Shown one piece after another: positions 15,035 to 20,852 of a DNA stretch of 20,852 nt. The position numbers and the translations under genes were made by a program. The stretch spans positions 1 through 20,852 of the forward strand of contig SMXJ01000013.1 in assembly GCA_004356305.1 (NCBI GenBank). Direction: 5' to 3'. Source of the stretch: Bacteroidota bacterium. Its GTDB lineage: Bacteria > Bacteroidota > Bacteroidia > Flavobacteriales > Flavobacteriaceae. How positions within the stretch are numbered: the stretch's first letter is position 1; the number at the start of each line of letters is the position of its first letter. Below the pieces are notes generated by a model, which worked only from the letters and a program-made list of their open reading frames with translations, made no database searches and had not been told where the DNA came from.

Positions 15035-16459
15035 TTAAAATTTAAAATATATAAATTCCTGCATGTCTGAAAAACTTCCAAAGAAAATTATCAATGCTAT
15101 GACTATCGCCATCTGCAATAGTGAAAACCTATGCGATGCCAGGGGGAACGATTTTTTTCTGGAAAACCATTCTACGATTAATAAGCCAATTACGAAGGGG
15201 AGCATTTCGATCGCATAGCGTCCCATATTCAATAGCTCCAGTGAGAAATCTAATGAAATCATTCTACTTAAATATGTCAAAGCGACTTCCATAGAAGGCG
15301 CTCTAAATAATATCATTCCTATAGTGACCAAAGAAAAAGTGAAAGCGATCTTTAAAATGTCAATAATAGGATGAGTATTAGCCGTCCTTTTTTGAGGGTA
15401 CAGAGCTCTGAATAAATAATGAATAGAATAGAGGAAACCGTAATAAACACCCATAAAGACAAAAGTCCAATTTGCCCCATGCCATAATCCACTTAAAACG
15501 AACACTATAAGGATATTTCTTATCGATTTCATATAGCTCACCCGACTCCCTCCTAATGGAAAATAAATATAATCTCTGAACCACATCATAAGTGAAATGT
15601 GCCATTTTCTCCAAAATTCTGTGATATTTTTTGCAAACAATGGATACCTAAAGTTGGTCATTAATTTAAAATTAAATAACCGCGCGGTACCAATTGCTAT
15701 ATCTGAATAACCAGAAAAATCGGCATATACCTGAATAGTAAAATAAATAGCTCCCAGTAATAGGGTAAAACTAGAAACGGTCTCGTAGTCAATGAAGATT
15801 GCGTTAACGTATTGGGCGCAGCCATCGGCAATTACAATTTTCTTAAATAGTCCCCAAACAATCTGTTTTACTCCTAATATACCTTCATCGACGTCAAAAT
15901 TCCTTTTCTTATGGAATTGGGGAAGCATGTTCGCTGCTCTTTCGATGGGACCAATGATCAATTGAGGGAAGAAGGAAACAAAAGTGGCGAAGGCGACAAA
16001 ATCATTAGCAGGGGTTATTTTTTTCCGGTAAATATCGATAGTATAGCTGAGGCTCTGAAAGGTGTAAAACGAAATTCCGATAGGCAAAATAATATTTAAC
16101 GAATAAGATGATGAGATTTCTCCGCCAAAAAATGTAAAGGCAGTTTGGAAATTTTCTACAAAAAAATTGAAGTATTTGAAAAATGCAAGCAAACCTATAT
16201 TCGCAAAAATACTAGTCCTAACTAATAGTTTTCGATACGAATCATTCGAGGTTTTTCCCAATTCCTTGCCTACAACATAATCTATAAGTGTACTCACAAA
16301 AATGAGAACTAAGAATCGTGGATCCCACCAACCGTAAAAAAAATAACTTGCAAAAAGCAACCATAAATTTTGTGTCTTTACATTTTTATTTAGGACGAAC
16401 CAATAAATAATAAATACTATTGGTAGAAAAACAGCAAAATCTAAACTATTAAATAGCAT
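15035..16459 (-). CDS. MBOAT-family membrane O-acyltransferase (AlgI/DltB-like)
   Basis: The 474-residue protein is almost entirely membrane helices (about ten to twelve). It starts M-L-F-N-S-L-D-F-A-V-F-L-P, typical of AlgI/PatA-like members. Diagnostic motifs are F-F-P-Q-L-I-I-G-P-I-E-R (163-174), Y-A-D-F-S-G-Y-S-D-I-A-I-G (245-257), E-F-W-R-K-W-H-I-S-L (281-290, His287) and S-G-L-W-H-G-A-N-W (323-331), whose His327 is the expected catalytic residue. Such proteins move acyl groups, usually acetyl, across the inner membrane for transfer to an extracytoplasmic polymer. It is followed after four bases by the SGNH-like gene, forming a two-gene acylation unit. Gram-negative context argues against teichoic acid and for an exopolysaccharide or surface glycan. 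Confidence 0.93.
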   Translation of the reverse strand: MLFNSLDFAVFLPIVFIIYWFVLNKNVKTQNLWLLFASYFFYGWWDPRFLVLIFVSTLIDYVVGKELGKTSNDSYRKLLVRTSIFANIGLLAFFKYFNFFVENFQTAFTFFGGEISSSYSLNIILPIGISFYTFQSLSYTIDIYRKKITPANDFVAFATFVSFFPQLIIGPIERAANMLPQFHKKRNFDVDEGILGVKQIVWGLFKKIVIADGCAQYVNAIFIDYETVSSFTLLLGAIYFTIQVYADFSGYSDIAIGTARLFNFKLMTNFRYPLFAKNITEFWRKWHISLMMWFRDYIYFPLGGSRVSYMKSIRNILIVFVLSGLWHGANWTFVFMGVYYGFLYSIHYLFRALYPQKRTANTHPIIDILKIAFTFSLVTIGMILFRAPSMEVALTYLSRMISLDFSLELLNMGRYAIEMLPFVIGLLIVEWFSRKKSFPLASHRFSLLQMAIVIALIIFFGSFSDMQEFIYFKF

Positions 16460-16644
16460 GAATATTTAAGCTTAATTATTACTCTCAACAATTAAATTTA
16501 CCAATTATAAAACCGGAGATGGATTCCTTATTGTGATATAACTTTTGAAAAGAGATACTCAAACCAATTTATAGGATTATACTAGAAACGAACCGAGATT
16601 TGTTAATAAATGTAACCTTTTTAAAATTCTTGCTTACCTAATTT

Positions 16645-17499
16645 TTAAAAGTTTTCCTTTAAATATAATTTAAATGTTTGAATATCATCCTTGGTGGTCA
16701 GATCGGGCACATGCTCACAAAATCCAATGCCCTCAAATTGTCCGGGATGATCTCTACAGAAATTTAGGACAGCTGTGGGTAACTCTTTCTCATTTCGCTT
16801 TGGATGGACAGGACAATTATTCAAATACTGAAACATGGAAATTCCATTGAATTTAAAAATATTCATGCTCACGCGAAATTTCCCATTGGCATCTCTATAT
16901 TTTTCTATGTTGGTTACAGCAGGCTTTTCTATAATATCGATCAAGTAATTGTCTTCGTCCAGCAAAACGAGAGCGAAGTTCGAAATACGATCCGTCGAGA
17001 ATTTCAATCCGTCGCGATCGTAGGCGATAAATGCGTTTGGGGATATTGTCGTCCCCAAGGCTTTCAAAGCCTCTACTGAGTATAAATTGTCACTGTTACA
17101 GACCGTAAAGACCTCATTTTGTAAGTGAGTATATTGATTGAGGGCTTGGGTCACCGCATCTGCCGTACCAAATGGTTTTTCTCTTCCTTTGGGAATGTGC
17201 TGCGTAACATACGAGATCAGTAATCCGTTAAAGGGGTTATTCTTAGTCTTATTACCGTAGAAAGATTTAAAAGTGTCACTTTGTTTTCCAATAATAAGGT
17301 ACACGTTTTTGTAGCCCGCTTTTTCGGCATTCCTTAAGAGAAAATCCAAAATAGGTCGTTGTTCCTTACCGTAACTGATAAGTGCTTTGCTCATTGTATT
17401 GGCAGCTGTGATCTCAGATAATGAAAGATCTTCAACATTCTTTGATTCCTTCATTCGTGAAGAAGCGCCTGCAGCGAGTATGAGTATATTGTTGTTCAT
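16645..17499 (-). CDS. Sugar-1-phosphate nucleotidyltransferase
   Basis: The 284-residue protein has a nucleotidyltransferase GT-A fold. L-A-A-G-A-S-S-R-M at 8-16 is the nucleotide-binding loop, with an unusual insertion of about 20 residues before M-S-K-A-L (36-40). G-T-A-D-A-V at 111-116 contacts the base, C-N-S-D-N at 134-138 supplies the metal-binding Asp137, I-I-E-K-P at 189-193 is the sugar-site motif, and V-S-M-N-I-F-K-F at 210-217 matches the usual N-x-G-x-Y-x-F position. No acyltransferase or second catalytic domain follows. It should join a sugar-1-phosphate to an NTP. The ATG abuts the stop codon of the GHMP kinase gene with no gap, so the kinase product is the likely substrate. 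Nucleotide and sugar are unproven. Confidence 0.8.
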   Translation of the reverse strand: MNNNILILAAGASSRMKESKNVEDLSLSEITAANTMSKALISYGKEQRPILDFLLRNAEKAGYKNVYLIIGKQSDTFKSFYGNKTKNNPFNGLLISYVTQHIPKGREKPFGTADAVTQALNQYTHLQNEVFTVCNSDNLYSVEALKALGTTISPNAFIAYDRDGLKFSTDRISNFALVLLDEDNYLIDIIEKPAVTNIEKYRDANGKFRVSMNIFKFNGISMFQYLNNCPVHPKRNEKELPTAVLNFCRDHPGQFEGIGFCEHVPDLTTKDDIQTFKLYLKENF

Positions 17500-18579
17500 T
17501 TATAGTATATGGGTTCCTTGTACAACCGAAACTTCATAAGCATCTATCGCGCCATTTTCCCTGATGGCTTTGATGATTGCTTCTTTTTTATCGCCGGGTA
17601 CCAGGGCAACTATGCTTCCTCCTCCACCTGAACCGACAATTTTCGCCCCGTAGGCTCCTGCTTCCAGGGCAGCATTTATCATTTTATCAATTACGGGGAC
17701 GGTTATCTTGAGTATATCTTTAAGCACCTTGTGATGTGCACTCATCAATTCACCAATGGCCTTATGATCAAGCTTTTCTTTTCCAAATTCCAGGAGCGCC
17801 TTTTGGGTAATAGAATGATTTTGTATAGCGGCATAGAAATAGGGTTTTAATTCTTCGGAAATATACGATGAATACCGATCCACTGTATCCGGGGTTACTT
17901 TTTCCAAACAAAAATCGGGTAGGTGTTGTTCCACCTCTGCTATCGCATCTTGCGCTTTTCCACGTAAATCAGCTAATAGACCAAGGGTTTTTTTAGGCAC
18001 TCCGGATTCTCCTAAAATAAGACTTTCCAGCTCGGTGCCTATAATTTTAAATGAGAGATCTTCAGATGTATTCAGAAAAACAATATTCCCTAATGAGATG
18101 GTGTACTGGTCCATCTTTCCACCCGGGGAATTATGTTCGATCACTTCGGCTTCGTAGGCTAGTTGTGCGATAAATTCATTAGTGATCGGTCGATTGGCAC
18201 CAAAGGCTTTCAGTAAAAAATGGATCCAGGCCACCACGATTGCCGATGAGCTCGAAACTCCCGCGTTGATAGGGATAGTGCTTTTCAGCAGTACATCAAA
18301 CCCTCTATCCGGAACACAACCATATCGTCTAACCACTCGAAGTGCCGAGGCAAAATGATCCTCTTTTTCAAGGGTTTCAAAAGTTTTAGTAATAGGAATG
18401 GTACGCTCAGACCGTATATCCGGCATTTTAATATGAAAATTTTGGGTTCGATTCTCTTCCGAAGAAAGTTGTACTTCTCTGTTGATCGCACAGGCTATAA
18501 CAGGTAATCCCAGATAATCCTGGTGATCCCCGAAGAGGCAAATACGCCCGGGAGCGACTATGGTAATTGTTCTGTTCAA
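17500..18579 (-). CDS. GHMP-family sugar 1-kinase, galactokinase-like
   Basis: The 359-residue protein has the three GHMP motifs. A-P-G-R-I-C-L-F-G-D-H-Q-D-Y (9-22) corresponds to the galactokinase signature G-R-x-N-L-I-G-E-H-x-D-Y. A-G-V-S-S-S-S-A (106-113) is the phosphate-binding loop, and G-S-G-G-G-G-S (316-322) is motif 3. G-K-M-D-Q (154-158) matches the G-I-M-D-Q of galactokinases, giving catalytic Asp157. It should phosphorylate the anomeric hydroxyl of a sugar with ATP in the cytoplasm. The first motif differs from classical GalK, so the sugar may be GalNAc, galactose, arabinose or another. It lies four bases after the GH109-like gene and directly abuts the nucleotidyltransferase, which points to a release-phosphorylate-activate sequence. 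Confidence 0.85.
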   Translation of the reverse strand: MNRTITIVAPGRICLFGDHQDYLGLPVIACAINREVQLSSEENRTQNFHIKMPDIRSERTIPITKTFETLEKEDHFASALRVVRRYGCVPDRGFDVLLKSTIPINAGVSSSSAIVVAWIHFLLKAFGANRPITNEFIAQLAYEAEVIEHNSPGGKMDQYTISLGNIVFLNTSEDLSFKIIGTELESLILGESGVPKKTLGLLADLRGKAQDAIAEVEQHLPDFCLEKVTPDTVDRYSSYISEELKPYFYAAIQNHSITQKALLEFGKEKLDHKAIGELMSAHHKVLKDILKITVPVIDKMINAALEAGAYGAKIVGSGGGGSIVALVPGDKKEAIIKAIRENGAIDAYEVSVVQGTHIL

Positions 18580-18583
18580 GGGT

Positions 18584-19945
18584 TCAATAGGTGTCTTTGA
18601 TCCAATTATACGGTTTTCTCTTTACCCAATTACCCCGGGTAAAATCGGGGAAGTCCTGTGATTCACCGTTATTCGCGATGGATATCTCAGAGAGTGGAGT
18701 TATGGCACTCCAGGCAGCCGCATCATAAGCATCCATGGGTGGAGCGATATTTTGTTTGGCCGATTCTACAAAAGCCTGTAGCACGAAGAAGTCCATTCCT
18801 CCGTGACCGGAACCGGCAGCATATTCACCATATTTTTTCCAAAGTGGATGATCGTATTGTTCCAGCCATGATGTAGCATCATCCCATCGGTGCGGTTTTT
18901 TCGCTTTTCCCTCGATATAAATTCTATTGCCGTCCACCTCCCAAATTCCTTCGCTACCCTGAACTCTAAATCCGAGTGAATAGGGGCGGGGCGAATTACA
19001 ATCATGAGTGACGATGATGGTCTCTTCATTGGCGGTTTCGATCATGGAAGTTATGATATCACCTTGCTTGAATTTCAGCTTCGCATTAGGATGCTCTGCG
19101 CCCCCGTTTTTTACGATATAGTTATGTATCCCAACACCTTTACTCGCCATTGAGGATATGGACATTAAGCGATTACCTCTGTTGATATCGCACATAGTGG
19201 CTATGGGTCCCATACCGTGAGTAGGGTAAACATCTGCATTTCGAAGCAGGGAATGTTGTGTTCTCCAGGCCGATTCGGAAATTCCTTTATCACCAAATTC
19301 CACACCCTTTCCATAGGCCGTTTTACCGTCGTTGAGTTTTACAAACCTCAGGTCATGTTGATAGCCGCACCGAAAATGCAATAATTCACCAAATACATTT
19401 TGACGTACCATATTGAGTACAGCCATGATATCCCTTCGGTAACACACATTCTCCAGGATCATGAGGTGACTTCCTGTTTGTTCATGGGTATTCACGAGGT
19501 CCCAGCATTCTTCCATCGTATTTGCTGCTGAAACTTCCAGCCCGGTGTATTTTCCGGCAAGCATGGCATCCTTGGCCATACGGGTATGCCATAGCCAGGG
19601 GGTTGCGATGATGACTGCATCTACCTCAGGAAGTTCGAGAAGGTTCTGATAATCGTACTCATCTTCTGCGAAAACTTTGGGTTTATTGTAACCGGCTTTG
19701 GCGATCATATCCAATGCGATGATATTGCGTCTTTCATCGATATCGCAAATGGCAGTAATGGCAACATCATCGCGCAATAGCAAGTTGTTTAAATGATTTG
19801 TGCCTCTCAAGCCGACTCCAATAAGGCCGATCTTGAGAGGGTCTTTAGAATAATTCAATGTCGAACCAAAACTCAGTCCGGGGGCCAGGGCAAGACCGGT
19901 GCCTATAAGGGCTGTCTTTTTTACAAAATCTCTTCTGGAGCTCAT
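18584..19945 (-). CDS. GH109-like Tat-exported glycosidase (Gfo/Idh/MocA fold)
   Basis: The 453-residue protein begins M-S-S-R-R-D-F-V-K-K followed by a hydrophobic stretch, a twin-arginine signal, so it should be exported folded with its cofactor. G-V-G-L-R-G (43-48) is the NAD-binding loop of a Rossmann domain. Long segments match what I recall of Elizabethkingia NagA, the founding GH109 alpha-N-acetylgalactosaminidase: E-N-V-C-Y-R-R-D-I-M-A (165-175), G-Y-Q-H-D-L-R (194-200), Y-P-T-H-G-M-G-P (240-247), N-R-G-N-R-L, and H-G-G-M-D-F-F. GH109 enzymes use bound NAD in an oxidation-elimination-addition mechanism. The family call is good; GalNAc specificity is less sure because many members are untested. 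It is first in a three-gene operon with a kinase and a nucleotidyltransferase. Confidence 0.8.
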   Translation of the reverse strand: MSSRRDFVKKTALIGTGLALAPGLSFGSTLNYSKDPLKIGLIGVGLRGTNHLNNLLLRDDVAITAICDIDERRNIIALDMIAKAGYNKPKVFAEDEYDYQNLLELPEVDAVIIATPWLWHTRMAKDAMLAGKYTGLEVSAANTMEECWDLVNTHEQTGSHLMILENVCYRRDIMAVLNMVRQNVFGELLHFRCGYQHDLRFVKLNDGKTAYGKGVEFGDKGISESAWRTQHSLLRNADVYPTHGMGPIATMCDINRGNRLMSISSMASKGVGIHNYIVKNGGAEHPNAKLKFKQGDIITSMIETANEETIIVTHDCNSPRPYSLGFRVQGSEGIWEVDGNRIYIEGKAKKPHRWDDATSWLEQYDHPLWKKYGEYAAGSGHGGMDFFVLQAFVESAKQNIAPPMDAYDAAAWSAITPLSEISIANNGESQDFPDFTRGNWVKRKPYNWIKDTY

Positions 19946-20106
19946 TTGGGTTGGATTAAAGTGGATATAAATTTAGAATAAATTTGGGTCGCATCATATT
20001 TTAATCGGGTATTTGAAATAATCAATTTCCTTTTGATGGTGATTGTAAGATGCCTACGGCTAATGCGACTCACCAGTCATCCGGCAAAAAAGTACACCAA
20101 AGATTC

Positions 20107-20136
20107 TTGGATAGAAGTTTGAGCACATTAACTTTG
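20107..20136 (+). promoter_or_regulatory. Promoter of the TlpA-like gene
   Basis: TTG at 20107-20109, a 19-bp spacer and TAACTTTG at 20129-20136 fit the consensus exactly. The transcript would start near 20143, which excludes the longer open frame from 20050 and supports the start at 20182. Confidence 0.7.
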
Positions 20137-20181
20137 CATTGGAAACCGTATTTTTTTGTCGTTTATATTCATTGTATTCTT

Positions 20182-20751
20182 ATGGATCTACGAAAGTTTA
20201 TAAAGAAAAATTGGAGCAATGTTTTGATCATTGCTATTATTGGCTTGCTGTTTATTCCGCAAACCGGAATACCTATTAAGGTCTTTATCAGCCGGTTAAT
20301 TTCCTTAAGCCCTTCTGAGATCTCTATTGAAAAGCGAGAAACATTAGATACTTACGACTGGCAATTGGAAACACTCGAAGGCGAAAAAGTCAATTTATCT
20401 TCTTCCGAAGGAAAAGTGATGCTTATAAATTTTTGGGCAACCTGGTGTGCCCCTTGCATAGCAGAAATGCCTTCCCTTCAAGGCCTATACAGCGAATACC
20501 AAGATAAGGTGGATTTTTATTTTGTGTCCATGGAATCATCCGCGAGAGTTGGAGCTTTTATGGAGAAAAATGGATATGATTTTCCCGTATATATTCCGAA
20601 GCAACAAGTGCCCAATGCCTTAGATAATGGCTCATTACCAACTACCTATATAATTTCCAAAGATGGAAAGATAGCGGTCGAAAAAACTGGCGCGGCGAAT
20701 TGGAATAGTGATAAGACAAGGGGGATACTGGATGCTCTGCTGAATGAGTAG
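20182..20751 (+). CDS. TlpA-like membrane-anchored thioredoxin-fold protein
   Basis: The start at 20182 is chosen because it follows the promoter by about 45 bases and gives a normal anchor; the 44 residues upstream in the open frame look non-coding. The 189-residue protein has one N-terminal membrane helix (about 12-29) and a periplasmic thioredoxin domain from about residue 58. F-W-A-T-W-C-A-P-C (84-92) holds the redox pair Cys89/Cys92, and L-P-T-T (152-155) the cis-proline loop with Pro153. TlpA/ResA-type proteins reduce or exchange disulfides, often on apocytochromes. No cytochrome-maturation gene is adjacent, so the client is unknown, although a CxxCH protein lies at the other end of the window. 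The gene stands alone and divergent from the GH109 operon. Confidence 0.9.
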   Translation: MDLRKFIKKNWSNVLIIAIIGLLFIPQTGIPIKVFISRLISLSPSEISIEKRETLDTYDWQLETLEGEKVNLSSSEGKVMLINFWATWCAPCIAEMPSLQGLYSEYQDKVDFYFVSMESSARVGAFMEKNGYDFPVYIPKQQVPNALDNGSLPTTYIISKDGKIAVEKTGAANWNSDKTRGILDALLNE

Positions 20752-20760
20752 TCTTCATTA

Positions 20761-20778
20761 AAAATGGAACACCATTTT
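20761..20778 (+). terminator. Possible terminator after the TlpA-like gene
   Basis: AAAATGG (20761-20767), loop AACA and CCATTTT (20772-20778) form a perfect 7-bp stem nine bases after the stop codon. The T run is only four long and lies within the stem, so termination strength is doubtful. Confidence 0.45.
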
Positions 20779-20787
20779 CACCCATCT

Positions 20788-20837
20788 CCTAATAAATTCG
20801 TATATTCATTTTCCTGATAAATTCGGATATTGAAAAT
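20788..20837. repeat. Imperfect tandem repeat, two 25-bp units
   Basis: The units start CCTAATAAATTCGTATATT (20788) and CCTGATAAATTCGGATATT (20813). They are near-identical over the first 19 bases (two mismatches) and diverge towards their ends. They lie at the window edge and may extend into a promoter region beyond it. Confidence 0.6.
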
Positions 20838-20852
20838 TTATTTACGATGCCA

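Noticed and set aside
15031..15081. Longer start for the SGNH-like gene, overlapping the MBOAT gene
   Set aside because: The extension has no sequence sense, and M-K-R-F at 15030 gives a standard membrane anchor four bases after the stop.
16617..16651. CTTTTTAAAATT / AATTTTTAAAAG inverted repeat at the end of the nucleotidyltransferase gene
   Set aside because: Almost pure A/T with a central mismatch; expected by chance in this AT-rich gap.
20050..20181. N-terminal extension of the TlpA-like gene
   Set aside because: It spans the promoter at 20107-20136, and its residues do not form a signal or domain; the start at 20182 gives a normal membrane anchor.

Overview
The window looks like chromosomal DNA from a marine-type member of the Flavobacteriaceae (Bacteroidota). 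The evidence is AT-rich intergenic DNA, promoters of the Bacteroidota form TTG-N19/20-TAnnTTTG, little sign of Shine-Dalgarno sequences, and a gene complement typical of that family: a flavobacterial-type aconitase, SurA/PpiC chaperones next to MoxR, and a Tat-exported Gfo/Idh/MocA-type glycosidase. I see no mobile element, CRISPR array, tRNA or rRNA. No database search was possible, so names rest on motifs and recalled family sequences.

Layout. Bases 1-2836 hold the end of a CxxCH haem-binding protein, then a porin, an FMN-binding-domain protein and a four-helix membrane protein, which together look like an envelope redox cassette. Bases 2850-4386 are guaB, preceded by a leader with a perfect 10-bp inverted repeat. 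A bidirectional terminator separates guaB from a convergent Skp/OmpH chaperone gene. Two further minus-strand genes follow: a DinB-family gene broken by an in-frame TAG, and an SRPBCC-family gene. Bases 6117-11380 form a plus-strand operon of three SurA/PpiC-type proteins and a MoxR ATPase. After a roughly 470-bp gap comes acnA with its own promoter.

Bases 14164-16459 (minus) encode an MBOAT O-acyltransferase and an SGNH-like partner, probably for O-acylation of an exported glycan. Bases 16645-19945 (minus) are the most interesting part: a tight three-gene operon encoding a GH109-like alpha-N-acetylgalactosaminidase, a galactokinase-like GHMP kinase and a sugar-1-phosphate nucleotidyltransferase. 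Read together they suggest release of a sugar, probably GalNAc, in the envelope and its direct conversion to NDP-sugar. The window ends with a membrane-anchored TlpA-like thioredoxin gene under a clear promoter, and a short tandem repeat.

Several starts were placed downstream of the longest open frame: 6178, 11852, 15030 (minus) and 20182. The DinB frame was extended upstream to 5492 across its internal stop.
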